Assembly: GCF_021556475.1 (NCBI RefSeq)
Contig: NZ_JAKGBZ010000005.1
Span: 62,001-126,000, forward strand
Reading direction: 5' to 3'
Source of the DNA: Acidiphilium iwatense
GTDB lineage: Bacteria; Pseudomonadota; Alphaproteobacteria; Acetobacterales; Acetobacteraceae
Length of the DNA stretch: 64,000 nt
Shown: in pieces, positions 7,626 through 16,800 of the stretch
Numbering within the stretch: the stretch's first letter is position 1
Layout of the letters: the number at the start of each line of letters is the position of its first letter
The notes under the pieces: model-generated
Seen by the model: the letters and a program-made list of their open reading frames with translations, nothing else
Databases searched by the model: none
Told to the model about the DNA's origin: nothing
Translations under genes and position numbers: made by a program

Positions 7626-10600
7626 CTACTCCGCGGCGAGGACGCGCGGGGGATCGACCATCGCTGCGGCCGCGCCCAGATCGACCGATAGCAGCCGCGA
7701 AACACCCCGCTCCTGCATGGTTACGCCATAGAGTCGGTCCATCCGCGCCATGGTCAGGTGATGATGGGTGACGACCAGAAAGCGCGTGCCGGTATCGCGG
7801 ACCATATCGTCCAGCAAGGTGCAGAATCGGCCCACGTTGGCGTCGTCGAGCGGCGCATCCACCTCGTCGAGCACCGAGATCGGCGCCGGATTGCAGCGGA
7901 ATACGCCGAAAATCAGCGACAGGGCGGTCAGCGCCTGCTCGCCGCCCGACAGAAGCGACAAAGTGGCCAGTTTCTTGCCGGGCGGTTCGGCGAAAATCTC
8001 GAGCCCGGCCTCGAGCGGGTCGTCCGAGCCGGTGAGGGCGAGATGGGCCCGCCCGCCGCCGAACATCCGGGTGAACAATGCCTGGAAATGCCGGTCGATC
8101 TCGGTGAACACGATGGAAAGCCGCTCGCGACCCTCGCGGTTGAGATGCCCGATCGAACCGCGCAGCTTGGCGATGGCGGTAGCGATTTCATCGCGGTCGC
8201 GCTCGATCGCGGCGATCCGGGCCTCGATCTCCGCGACCTCGATTTCGGCGCGCAGATTGACCGGCCCCATCTCGTCGCGCTCTTTGGTCAGGCGTTCGAA
8301 GCGCTTGCGGGCACGCTCGGCCAGTTCCGCCGTCGCCTCGGCGATCGGCGGCAGGGCGGCCTCGACTCCGAGACGTTCGAGAATCCGCTCGGCGACGGTT
8401 CCCCAGGCGTGATTGGCCTCTCTCACGACGGATTCGGCGCCGATCAGGGTTTCGCGCGCACGGGCGAATTGCTGCTCGGCCCGGCGAGCGGCATCGGCGG
8501 ATTGCCGGCTTTGCGCTTCGGCCGAGGCGAGGGCGGACGCAGCCTCGCGATGGACCGCTTCGGCTTGGCGAAGCGATGCCTGGGCGCTATCGCGCGCTTC
8601 CGATCCGCCTGCTTCGAGCGTCAGGATTTCGAGCGCCGTGCGCGCTTCGTGCAAGCGCGCCGCCAGATCGGTGGTGCGAAAACCGGCATCCCTGGCGCGT
8701 TCGGTCCAATCCGCGCGTTCCCGGACGACCACGCCGAGCCGTTTGTCGAGTTGTTCGGCTTCGACGCGGAGGTGCTGGACCTGCTGGCGCGCCGCGGCGT
8801 CCTGCCGGCGGGCCTCGCCGAGTGCCAAACGCGCCTGCTCGACTGCCTGGCGGATCGTCCCGGCGTCGGCCAGACCGGCCAGATCGGCTTCGGCTTCCGC
8901 CAGAGTCTTTCGCGCATCCGCGAGTTCGGCTTCGAGCCGGGTGCGATCCTCCGAGCAAGTGGCTTCGCGTGTCGCCAGACGCTCGGCGTCGGTTGCGAGG
9001 CGGCTCGCAGCCTCGGTGCGGATACGTGCCTCGGTTCGGGCCCGATCCACACGGGACTCGGCTGTCTTGCGCCGCGCCCGAGCGTCGTCCTCAGATTTGC
9101 GGGCAGCCAATTCCGCCTGTTCGGCCGCGATGCGATCGGCCTTGGCGCGTTCCGCCGCGTCGCGCGCGTGATCGACCTCGCGGCGCAGCACCGCCAGCCG
9201 GTTGCGCTGGGCCAGCCGTATCGCCGCTTCGGTCGGAGCGCCGGCACGGGTGACGAAACCGTCCCAGCGCCAGACCGCGCCGTCGCTCGCCACAAGGCTT
9301 TGCCCCGGCGTTAGCTGAGTTTGCAGCGCATCCCCGTCGGCACCTTCGGGCAGAAGAAGAATATGGTCGAGGGCGCGGCGCAGCTCATCCGGCGCCTCGA
9401 TCCGCTCCGACAGGCAATGCAGCGTGCTGGCAGCGTCGATCGCCGGCAGGGAGCGCCAGAACCGTGCTGCCGTGGACTTGGTGCCGGCGGCCAGTTCCTC
9501 GCGCAGCACGGCACCGAGCGCCGTTTCCATCCCTTCGGGAACGTCGATGCTGTCGAGAATCGGGTCGTCGTCCCGGCCGAATTTTTGCGCCAGAATAGCG
9601 GCCAATGCGTCGGCTTCGGCCAGGAGCCGCGAGTGAGCCGCCTCGGTGGCGAGTGCGGTACTGCGCACATCCGCAGTTTTCGCCGATGCGGCCAGCCGGG
9701 CTGCCTCGGCGTGACGGATGGTATTCTGAGCCTCTTCCAGCGATGTTTCGGCGCTTTGGCGTTCGGCCTCGGCCGCCTCGCGTTCGGCTTCGGCGGCGGC
9801 CAGCCGGTCGGGCGGGATCAGGGCGGCGCGGGCGCGTTCGTGAGCCTGTACGGCTTCGGTCGCTCGGTTATGCGCCTGGGTTGCCCGGTTCCGTGCATCC
9901 TTCAGGCGCAGATTGATCGCATCCTGCACCGCGCCAAGGCGGGCGGCCATCTCCGTTGCCTGTTGCGCATTCTGTTCCGCGTGTTCCATCGCCTCGGAGC
10001 CGCGTGCGGCGGCGTCGAGTGCCGCCGCCAGATTACCGGGAGCAGCGGCGCGTTCGGTTTCGAGCCGTTCGCGTTCGTCGGTCAGGCGTGCGATCGCGGC
10101 GGTCGCGTCGGCACCGAGACGTCCGGCGTGATCGTGATCGCGGATCAACGAGGCAAGCCGGCTTTCCGCCTCGGTGCGGGCCGCCTCCGCGCGGACGATT
10201 TCGGCTTCGACCTGTTCGGCCTGGATTCGGGCACGTTCGAGCCCGGTGCGCGCCTCGGCCTCCTGCGCGCGAAGCGCCGGCAAAGCCCCGCTTTGCTCGC
10301 CTTCATCGGCCAGCGCCGAATTGCATTCCGTCTGAGCGGCGGCAACGGCGGCTTCGGCCTCGGTCAAGGCGGTTTGCGCCCGGCTCCGCGCCTGTTCGGC
10401 GATCTGTTTCTCGATGGCAAGATATTCCGCCTCGGCGTCGCGGATCGCTCCCGAAAGATTGCGATAACGATTAGCCTGGCGGGCTTGCTTGCGAAGCTCG
10501 GCGAGGCGGGATTCCTGCTGGCCGCGCAGATCCGCGGCACGGGTGAGGTTTTGTTCCGCCGCGCGCAGTTTCAGTTCGGCCTCATGCCGGCGCGAATGCA

Positions 10601-11123
10601 AGCCGGTGATGCCGGCCGCTTCCTCGAGAACGGCGCGGCGCTCTTCGGGGCGCGCGTTGACCAGGGCGGAGATCTTCCCCTGGCTGATCAGCGCCGAACT
10701 GCGGGCGCCCGAGGCAAGATCGGCGAACAAGGTCGCCACATCGCGCGCCCGTGTCTCGCGCCCGTTCACCCGATAGAGGCTGCCGGAGCCGCGCTCGATC
10801 TTGCGGGAGATTTCGAGCTCCGGTTCGGCTTGAAAGGGCGCTGGGGCAAGACCCGCGGTTTCGGTGAGGATAACCGCGACCTCGGCAAGGCTGCGCGCCG
10901 GCCTCGCCATGGTGCCGGCGAAGATGACGTCGTCCATCTCGCCGCCGCGCAGCGATTTCGCGCTGGCCTCGCCCATCGCCCAGCGCAGCGCATCGACGAC
11001 GTTGGATTTACCGCACCCGTTCGGCCCGACAATTCCGGTCAGGCCGGGGAGAATGTCGATCGTGGTGGCATCGGCGAAGCTCTTGAAACCGGCGATGCGC
11101 AGTCGGGCGAAGCGTGCGGGCAA
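7626..11123 (-). CDS. smc: Chromosome segregation protein SMC
   Basis: Structural-maintenance-of-chromosomes ATPase, which acts with ScpA/ScpB to compact DNA and align chromosome arms, usually loaded by ParB at parS. 1165 residues, full length. Walker A GPNGCGKS is at 33-40; two very long coiled coils rich in Ala, Glu and Arg flank a hinge near the middle. The ABC signature LSLLSGGEQALTALSLIF and Walker B PISVLDEVDAPLDD are near the C-terminus. It follows the dsbA-like gene by 7 bases; in many alphaproteobacteria these two sit behind mutY and a DUF721 gene, both missing here. Large antisense open frames over this gene are composition shadows. Confidence 0.97.
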   Translation of the reverse strand: MPARFARLRIAGFKSFADATTIDILPGLTGIVGPNGCGKSNVVDALRWAMGEASAKSLRGGEMDDVIFAGTMARPARSLAEVAVILTETAGLAPAPFQAEPELEISRKIERGSGSLYRVNGRETRARDVATLFADLASGARSSALISQGKISALVNARPEERRAVLEEAAGITGLHSRRHEAELKLRAAEQNLTRAADLRGQQESRLAELRKQARQANRYRNLSGAIRDAEAEYLAIEKQIAEQARSRAQTALTEAEAAVAAAQTECNSALADEGEQSGALPALRAQEAEARTGLERARIQAEQVEAEIVRAEAARTEAESRLASLIRDHDHAGRLGADATAAIARLTDERERLETERAAAPGNLAAALDAAARGSEAMEHAEQNAQQATEMAARLGAVQDAINLRLKDARNRATQAHNRATEAVQAHERARAALIPPDRLAAAEAEREAAEAERQSAETSLEEAQNTIRHAEAARLAASAKTADVRSTALATEAAHSRLLAEADALAAILAQKFGRDDDPILDSIDVPEGMETALGAVLREELAAGTKSTAARFWRSLPAIDAASTLHCLSERIEAPDELRRALDHILLLPEGADGDALQTQLTPGQSLVASDGAVWRWDGFVTRAGAPTEAAIRLAQRNRLAVLRREVDHARDAAERAKADRIAAEQAELAARKSEDDARARRKTAESRVDRARTEARIRTEAASRLATDAERLATREATCSEDRTRLEAELADARKTLAEAEADLAGLADAGTIRQAVEQARLALGEARRQDAAARQQVQHLRVEAEQLDKRLGVVVRERADWTERARDAGFRTTDLAARLHEARTALEILTLEAGGSEARDSAQASLRQAEAVHREAASALASAEAQSRQSADAARRAEQQFARARETLIGAESVVREANHAWGTVAERILERLGVEAALPPIAEATAELAERARKRFERLTKERDEMGPVNLRAEIEVAEIEARIAAIERDRDEIATAIAKLRGSIGHLNREGRERLSIVFTEIDRHFQALFTRMFGGGRAHLALTGSDDPLEAGLEIFAEPPGKKLATLSLLSGGEQALTALSLIFGVFRCNPAPISVLDEVDAPLDDANVGRFCTLLDDMVRDTGTRFLVVTHHHLTMARMDRLYGVTMQERGVSRLLSVDLGAAAAMVDPPRVLAAE

Positions 11124-11130
11124 ATCCGGC

Positions 11131-11775
11131 CTATGCCTGCTTGATCATTTTCGAGAACTGGCGGAAATCCATGGCTCCCTCGTGTTTGCGGCCATCGACA
11201 ATGAAGCTGGGGGTGGCGTTGACGTGATATTTCGTCTCGGCGCGTTTCTGTTCGTTCAGGATGAACGTTCTGAGCTTGGCATTGGCGATCGCCGCGTCGA
11301 ACGAAGCGCGGTCCATGCCGGCAAGGGCGGCGTAGCGGAACAGCGCGTCCTGATATTGTTTTTTGGTTTTCAGATCGGAATTGAAGGCCCATTGATCCTG
11401 GCTCGCGAACAGCGCCGAGATGAACGGGTAATATTCGTGCGGCGGCAGGCTGCGGGCGACCTGGGCGGCCATCAACGCCACTGCATCAAGGGGAAAGTCT
11501 TTGAAAATATAGTAAAGTTTTCCAGTTTTCACATATACCGAAACAACTTTCGGCAGGACGCGCGTGGCGAAAAAGGCGCAATGCGGACAGGTCAGCGAAA
11601 AATATTCGATTACCGTTGCCGGCGCGGTGGATTTGCCGAGGCTGCGAACCCCGAACGGCTGCTTTGCGGCCGGGGTTTGCGTCGTGTCGGCGGCGAAGGC
11701 AGACATCGGGTCCAGGCCGGTCGCGAGACCCAATCCACCCACTACCCCTAGTAGCGTACGACGGTCGATTTGCAT
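11131..11775 (-). CDS. DsbA-family thiol:disulfide oxidoreductase (exported)
   Basis: Periplasmic thioredoxin-fold protein likely forming or shuffling disulfides. 214 residues from ATG 11775 (MQIDRRTLLGVVGGLGLATG), chosen over the frame to 11880 because GAGG lies upstream and the Tat-like twin-Arg signal then sits at the N-terminus. The active site is C63-P-H-C66 in LTCPHCAFF. The cis-Pro loop is NATPSFIVDG. A helical insertion separates them (DsbA_2/thioredoxin_4 layout). It lies 7 bases before smc, a frequent alphaproteobacterial pairing with no known functional reason. The exact substrate is unknown. Confidence 0.88.
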   Translation of the reverse strand: MQIDRRTLLGVVGGLGLATGLDPMSAFAADTTQTPAAKQPFGVRSLGKSTAPATVIEYFSLTCPHCAFFATRVLPKVVSVYVKTGKLYYIFKDFPLDAVALMAAQVARSLPPHEYYPFISALFASQDQWAFNSDLKTKKQYQDALFRYAALAGMDRASFDAAIANAKLRTFILNEQKRAETKYHVNATPSFIVDGRKHEGAMDFRQFSKMIKQA

Positions 11776-11964
11776 TTTTACCTCTATATATAGTGTAGCC
11801 GAAAGATTCGGCCGCGTCGAGCCAAAACCGTTCGCCGATTCACCCGACTGGTTCGCGGGAATGCCGCATCTCATATCCAACTCCGGGGAACCTGACGAGG
11901 CCGTTTGGCCTGAAGCACCGTCACATCGGCGTATGCGGGCGCATGAAAGCCGAAAAGGATTTGT

Positions 11965-13068
11965 TCATGGCATTGCCGGGGCGGAGAGGGCCGGCGTGAG
12001 CGGTTCAAGCCGTTTGCCGGACTCGGCATCGAAAACGTGGAGATAATGTGCGGGCAGGGAGATTTTGATGGTCTCGGCCGCCGGTGCCGGGCCAGCGACG
12101 CGGAGCATGAACTCCGATCCATCGGCGAGCCGGCCGTGGATCAGGGTCTCGGAACCGAGCGGCTCGATGAGTTCCACGGTCAGGGGCATGGCATCGGCGC
12201 CGGTCGAAAGCAGCGCGTGCTGCGGCCGGATACCGATGGTGATTCGGGTGTCGTCGGCTCCGGCTCTGGCGCCATCGGGGAGATCGACAGTCGGACCGGC
12301 ATCGAGGCGGGCGGCAGTGCCGCCTGCGATCAGGGTCGCGGAACAAAAATTCATCGCGGGCTCACCGATGAAGCTCGCGACGTAACGATCCGCTGGTTTG
12401 TCGAACACTGCAGTAGGAGCGCCGATCTGTGCGGCGCGGCCTTCATGCATCACGATCAGCCGGTCCGCGAGGGTCATCGCCTCGATCTGGTCGTGGGTGA
12501 CATAGAGACTGGTCACTTTGAGGCGTTTTTGCAGCTTGCGGATATCGGCGCGCACCTGGACGCGCAATTTAGCATCGAGATTGGATAACGGCTCGTCGAA
12601 CAGAAACAGTTTGGGTTCGCGCACGATCGCCCGCCCCATCGCGACGCGCTGGCGCTGGCCGCCCGACAACTCGCGCGGCTTGCGCCCGAGCAGCGCGGAA
12701 AGCCCGAGCGTGTCGGCCGCCTCCTCGATCTTCCGGGCGATTTCGGGACGCTTCATGCCCTTGAGCTTCAGCCCATAGGCCATGTTGTCGAACACGCTCA
12801 TATGCGGATAGAGCGCGTAGTTCTGAAACACCATGGCAATGTCGCGGCGCGCGGGATCGCGCCCTGTGATGTCCACGCCGTCGAGCAGGATGCGTCCGGC
12901 GCTGGGTTCCTCCAACCCGGCGACGAGGCGCAGAAGGGTCGATTTGCCGCAGCCGGACGCGCCGACGATGACCAGCATCTCACCGTCGGTCAGCGCGAGA
13001 TCCACGCCGTGAAGCACGGTTGTCTTGCCGAATCGCTTGGCGAGGCCTTGAAGTTCCAGCGTAGCCAT
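11965..13068 (-). CDS. ugpC: sn-Glycerol-3-phosphate ABC transporter ATP-binding protein UgpC
   Basis: ATPase of the glycerol-3-phosphate (and phosphodiester) importer. 367 residues. Walker A GASGCGKST is at 36-44, then the Q-loop VFQNYALYPHMSVFDNMAYG, signature LSGGQRQRVAMGRAI, Walker B LFLFDEPLSNLD and the H-loop TSLYVTHDQIEAMTLADR. The C-terminal ~130 residues form the TOBE/regulatory domain typical of MalK/UgpC. The start at 13068 (MATLELQGLAKRFGK) shares one base with the ugpE stop (TAATG); the longer frame to 13263 runs inside ugpE. Last gene of ugpBAEC; no ugpQ is seen. UgpC is interchangeable with MalK in other bacteria, so the substrate call rests on UgpB and the Pho boxes. Confidence 0.93.
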   Translation of the reverse strand: MATLELQGLAKRFGKTTVLHGVDLALTDGEMLVIVGASGCGKSTLLRLVAGLEEPSAGRILLDGVDITGRDPARRDIAMVFQNYALYPHMSVFDNMAYGLKLKGMKRPEIARKIEEAADTLGLSALLGRKPRELSGGQRQRVAMGRAIVREPKLFLFDEPLSNLDAKLRVQVRADIRKLQKRLKVTSLYVTHDQIEAMTLADRLIVMHEGRAAQIGAPTAVFDKPADRYVASFIGEPAMNFCSATLIAGGTAARLDAGPTVDLPDGARAGADDTRITIGIRPQHALLSTGADAMPLTVELIEPLGSETLIHGRLADGSEFMLRVAGPAPAAETIKISLPAHYLHVFDAESGKRLEPLTPALSAPAMP

Positions 13069-13904
13069 TATTTGTCCGCTTCGGTGAGGCCGCGCACGAA
13101 CCAGCGCTGCATCGCGATCACGACCAGAACCGGCGGGATGAGGGCGAGGATGGTGGCTGCCATGACGAAATTCCATTGCGGCAGGGCTTCGGGGTTGATC
13201 ATCTGCACGATGCCGAGCACGATGGTGTCGAGCCGACCATTGGTCGCGACCAGCAGCGGCCACAGATACTGATTCCAGCCATAGATGAACAGGATCACGA
13301 ACAGGGCGGCGAGATTGGCGCCCGACACCGGAAGCAGAATGTCGAAGAAGAAGCGCATCGGGCCGGCGCCGTCGAGCTTGGCGGCTTCGACCAATTCGTC
13401 GGGGATGGTGAGGAAGACCTGGCGAAACAGCAATGTCGCGGTTGCCGAGGCGATTAGTGGCATGGTCAGGCCGGTGAAGGTGTTGATCAGATGAAAATCC
13501 GACATCACCGAATAGGTCGGAATGATCCGAACCTCGACGGGCAGCATCAGGGTGATGAAGATCAGCCAGAACGCAAGCATGCGGAACGGGAAGCGGAAAA
13601 ACGCGATGGCGAAGGCAGATAGCGCGGAAATCGCGATTTTCCCGATCGCGATGCCCAGCGCCATGCCGAAACTGACCAGCAGCATGTGCCAGACCGGCAC
13701 GCCGCCTTTCGCCGCATTGCCGAGGCCGAGGGCCTGGACGAACACGACCAGGCCGGACAGGCGCGGGATCAGAGAGATGTCACCGCGATTGATCGCCGCC
13801 GCCGATTGGGTGGCGCCCGCGAAGGTGACCCAGATCGGGAAGATGAAGATCAGAACGCCCATCAGCAGGATCGCGTGGGCGAGATAATCGGGCTTGCGAG
13901 TCAC
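13068..13904 (-). CDS. ugpE: sn-Glycerol-3-phosphate ABC transporter permease UgpE
   Basis: One of two membrane channel subunits of the importer. 278 residues, six predicted membrane helices. The cytoplasmic EAA loop that docks on UgpC reads ELVEAAKLDGAGPMRFFFDI. The C-terminal stretch WPLLVATNGRLDTIVLGIVQ resembles UgpE of enterobacteria. It overlaps ugpA by four bases (13901-13904) and ugpC by one, implying translational coupling. Carbohydrate-uptake CUT1 family; assignment to glycerol-3-phosphate comes from the operon. Confidence 0.92.
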   Translation of the reverse strand: MTRKPDYLAHAILLMGVLIFIFPIWVTFAGATQSAAAINRGDISLIPRLSGLVVFVQALGLGNAAKGGVPVWHMLLVSFGMALGIAIGKIAISALSAFAIAFFRFPFRMLAFWLIFITLMLPVEVRIIPTYSVMSDFHLINTFTGLTMPLIASATATLLFRQVFLTIPDELVEAAKLDGAGPMRFFFDILLPVSGANLAALFVILFIYGWNQYLWPLLVATNGRLDTIVLGIVQMINPEALPQWNFVMAATILALIPPVLVVIAMQRWFVRGLTEADK

Positions 13905-14782
13905 GAGACTGCTCGCTTGCCGGTGTAGCGGAACTGGATCGCGGTGAGGCCGACGATGATCGCCATCAGGATCACCGATTGCGCGGCGGAACCGCCGAGG
14001 TCGAGATTGATCACCCCGTCGCGATAGACTTTGACGACGAGCGTTTCGGTCGCGGTGCCGGGACCGCCCGCAGTGAGTGCGAAGATCAATGCGAAAGTGT
14101 CGAACGCCGCGTAAACGAAATTCACGATGATCAGAAAGAACGTCGTCGGTGTCAGGAGCGGCCAGATCATGGTGCGGAACCGGTGGAAACCGCGTGCGCC
14201 GTCCAGCGTCGCGGCCTCGATCACCGAGCGCGGCACCGATTGCAGCCCGGCGACGTAGAAGATGAAGTTATAGCTCACCTGCTTCCACGCGGCGATCAGG
14301 ATGATCAGCAGGAATGCCTGGCCGCCATTGGTCGCGTAGTCGAAATCGATACCGAGACGGCCGAGCAGGTTGGTGATCAGGCCGATCTGCGGCTGGAGCA
14401 GGAAAACGAAAATCACCGAGGCGATTGCCGGCGCGATCGCGTAGGGCCAGATCAGCAGCGTGCGGTAGATCGCCCGGCCCTTGATCGCGCGATCCGCGAA
14501 AACAGCGAGGACGAGCCCGGCCGCCATCGCCAGAACCGTGACCGCGACGCAAAAAACGCCGGTTCGGATCATCGCGTGCTGATAAAGATTCGAGCGTGCG
14601 AGATGGAGGAAATTGGCGAATCCGACGAAACTGGTGTGCAGCCCGAACGCATCGGTCGCGCGCACGCTTTCGGCAAAGGCTTTATAGGCCGGCAGGATGA
14701 AAAACAGGATCGTGATGGCAAGCTGGGGCAGCACGAGAACGGCCGGCAGAAGCCGGCCGTTGAACAAAGTACGCCGTTCCAT
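13901..14782 (-). CDS. ugpA: sn-Glycerol-3-phosphate ABC transporter permease UgpA
   Basis: Partner channel subunit of UgpE. 293 residues with six membrane helices; the N-terminal helix AVLVLPQLAITILFFILPA is followed by the long periplasmic loop common to UgpA. The EAA loop is SVIEAATLDGARGFHRFRTM. It lies 18 bases after ugpB and overlaps ugpE by four bases. Everything fits a CUT1-type importer; no residue is unusual. Confidence 0.92.
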   Translation of the reverse strand: MERRTLFNGRLLPAVLVLPQLAITILFFILPAYKAFAESVRATDAFGLHTSFVGFANFLHLARSNLYQHAMIRTGVFCVAVTVLAMAAGLVLAVFADRAIKGRAIYRTLLIWPYAIAPAIASVIFVFLLQPQIGLITNLLGRLGIDFDYATNGGQAFLLIILIAAWKQVSYNFIFYVAGLQSVPRSVIEAATLDGARGFHRFRTMIWPLLTPTTFFLIIVNFVYAAFDTFALIFALTAGGPGTATETLVVKVYRDGVINLDLGGSAAQSVILMAIIVGLTAIQFRYTGKRAVS

Positions 14783-14800
14783 TGCCGATCCTGGCGACGA

Positions 14801-16129
14801 TCAGGCGTGGGCGGTCCGGGCGAACCGATCGACCATCGCCTGAGCGCGGCGCTGCGCCCGCGCCAGGGCGGTATGCGCCGAAGCGCCGTTCTGGATCGCC
14901 CGCTCCCATTCCTCTTCGATGATCACACGGATTTCCGGCATGCCGCCGAGCCTGATACCGCGCGAATATTTGGTCACCTGGCTACGGGTCAGCTGTTTGA
15001 CTGCGATATCGGTGCCCGGATTCGCCGCATAAAAGCCTTGCTTGGTGATCAGCGCATTGCCCGCTTCGGTGACCGGCACATAGCCGGTCGCCTCGGCCCA
15101 GCCGGCATCGTTCTTCGGCGTGCTGATGAAGCGGAAGAATTCAGCGACGGCGTGGTATTCGGTCTTGCTGCGATGCGGCGCGGTCATCGCCCAGAAGGCG
15201 GCGCCCCCGATGATCGAGTTGATCGGTTTCTTGATGACGGAAGGATGGTAGGGAAGATAGGTATCGGAGAATTTGAATTTCGCGCTCTGCTTGAGCTGGC
15301 CGTAGATCGAGGATGAATCGAAGGTGATGGCGGCCTTGCCGGCATAGAAGATCGGGCTCGGTGCGCCGTCGCGGCCTTCGTATTTGAACAGGCCTTCCTT
15401 TTGCATCGAGAGCAGCGTGCCGAGATTCTTCACGAAGGGCGCGGAATCGATCATCAGTTTCGGCTTAGGACCGCCGAACCCGTCGTTCAGGGTCGCGTAT
15501 TCGACGTTATGGATCGCGGCGAACTGCTCGAAATGCACCCAGGTCGGCCAGGAGGTCATGACCGGGATTTCCGCCGCTCCCCTGGCCTTGACCGCGCGCG
15601 CGGCCTTGATCACGTCGCCCCAGGTGGCGAGCGGGGTTTTCGGATCGAGCCCGGCTTTTTCGAAAGCGTCTTCGTTGATCCACATCACCGCGGTCGAGGA
15701 ATTGAACGGGGCGGCGCCCATCCGGCCATCGTTCAGACTGTAATAGCCGCGAACGGCGGGGATATAGGTCGCGGGCTCGATGGCGACGCCGGTCATCTCG
15801 GCCAGCTTCCATACATCGACCACGGCGCGGCCGGCGGCGAGCATGTCGGCGGTGCCGACATCGAACACCTGAGCGATCGAGGGCGCCTTGCCGGCACGCC
15901 ACGCGGCGATGGTCGCGGTCAGCACCTCGGGGTAGGAACCTTTATAGACCGCCTCGACCTGTGCCGCCGACTGGCTTTTGTTGAAAGCATCGACGATGGA
16001 TTGCAGCTTCTGGCCAAGCGCGCCACTCATTGCGTGCCAGAGGGTGATTGTGGTGGGTGCTGTGGCGCGGGCCGTGGCGGCGACCATGGCGGTCGCGGGT
16101 GCGGCGGCGATCAATGTGCGGCGTTTCAT
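14801..16129 (-). CDS. ugpB: sn-Glycerol-3-phosphate-binding periplasmic protein UgpB
   Basis: Periplasmic solute-binding protein that delivers glycerol-3-phosphate or glycerophosphodiesters to UgpAE. 442 residues from ATG 16129 (MKRRTLIAAAPATAMVAATA), a signal peptide with a twin-Arg flavour. GAGGGG lies nine bases upstream, and the open frame to 16360 runs through the control region. The mature start TTITLWHAMSGALGQKLQSI, the YKGSYPEVL stretch and the IAQVFDVGTADMLAAGRAV stretch all parallel E. coli UgpB. First gene of ugpBAEC. Two perfect and one further PhoB half-site lie 49-88 bases upstream, so phosphate starvation control is likely. Confidence 0.93.
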   Translation of the reverse strand: MKRRTLIAAAPATAMVAATARATAPTTITLWHAMSGALGQKLQSIVDAFNKSQSAAQVEAVYKGSYPEVLTATIAAWRAGKAPSIAQVFDVGTADMLAAGRAVVDVWKLAEMTGVAIEPATYIPAVRGYYSLNDGRMGAAPFNSSTAVMWINEDAFEKAGLDPKTPLATWGDVIKAARAVKARGAAEIPVMTSWPTWVHFEQFAAIHNVEYATLNDGFGGPKPKLMIDSAPFVKNLGTLLSMQKEGLFKYEGRDGAPSPIFYAGKAAITFDSSSIYGQLKQSAKFKFSDTYLPYHPSVIKKPINSIIGGAAFWAMTAPHRSKTEYHAVAEFFRFISTPKNDAGWAEATGYVPVTEAGNALITKQGFYAANPGTDIAVKQLTRSQVTKYSRGIRLGGMPEIRVIIEEEWERAIQNGASAHTALARAQRRAQAMVDRFARTAHA

Positions 16130-16177
16130 TGTGAATTCCCCTCGATTCGTTTGAGATGCGCCGCTTAGCGCGGCTTG

Positions 16178-16217
16178 ATGACACACGGATGACATATCAG
16201 TTAAGGAGGCATGACAA
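16178..16217 (-). promoter_or_regulatory. Pho box repeats upstream of ugpB
   Basis: On the minus strand the bases read ATGTCAT-CCGT-GTGTCAT (16195-16178), the two 7-base PhoB half-sites at the canonical 11-base spacing (consensus CTGTCAT N4 CTGTCAT). A further half-site TTGTCAT occupies 16217-16211, again in the 11-base register but skipping one unit. The location 49-88 bases before the ugpB start is right for PhoB activation, and ugp is a classical Pho-regulon operon. The divergent apt gene shares the region. Confidence 0.65.
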
Positions 16218-16284
16218 TAGGGGGTTCGGCGGTCGTATGCCGCCGCTGGTTTGCCACCCGCGCCGGCTCGGCTATACGAGCCCG

Positions 16285-16800
16285 ATGAATCTGAAAGACC
16301 ATATACGCGGCGTCCCGGATTTTCCGAAGCCCGGAATCCTGTTCTACGACATCTCGACATTGTTGCGGAACGCCGATGCGTGGCAGGTCGCGATGGGGCG
16401 GCTGGCCAAGCTGGTGCGCGCCCATCATCCCGATATTCTCGCCGGGGTCGAAAGCCGAGGGTTTCTGCTGGCCGCGCCGCTTGCGCTCAAGCTCGGATGC
16501 GGGTTCATTATGCTGCGCAAGCGCGGCAAGCTGCCGGGACCGATCGTCGCGCTCGACTATGATCTCGAATACGGCACAGATCGGATCGAGATTCAGGCGG
16601 ACGCGATTCAGCCGGGCCAGCGCGCGGTCGTGGTCGATGATCTGCTCGCGACCGGCGGCACCATGGCGGCCGGGATAGCATTGCTGAGAAAGGTTGGCGC
16701 CGAAGTGCCGGCGGCGGCCGCGCTGATCGAACTTGAATTCCTCAAGGGACGAGACAGGCTCGATGTGCCGTTCGAAGTGCTGGTCACCTACGATAAATAG
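16285..16800 (+). CDS. apt: Adenine phosphoribosyltransferase
   Basis: Salvages adenine plus PRPP to AMP in the cytosol. 171 residues from ATG 16285 ([20 protein letters not shown]), the usual family length; the longer frame to 16156 lies in the ugp control region. Landmarks are the N-terminal [32 protein letters not shown], and the PRPP-binding loop [17 protein letters not shown]. Divergent from ugpB. The next gene starts on the base after its stop codon, so the two are probably cotranscribed. Confidence 0.96.
   Translation: MNLKDHIRGVPDFPKPGILFYDISTLLRNADAWQVAMGRLAKLVRAHHPDILAGVESRGFLLAAPLALKLGCGFIMLRKRGKLPGPIVALDYDLEYGTDRIEIQADAIQPGQRAVVVDDLLATGGTMAAGIALLRKVGAEVPAAAALIELEFLKGRDRLDVPFEVLVTYDK

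Noticed and set aside
7758-11144. Long antisense frames opposite smc
   Set aside because: No domain pattern; shadows of the Ala/Glu/Arg-rich coiled coil.
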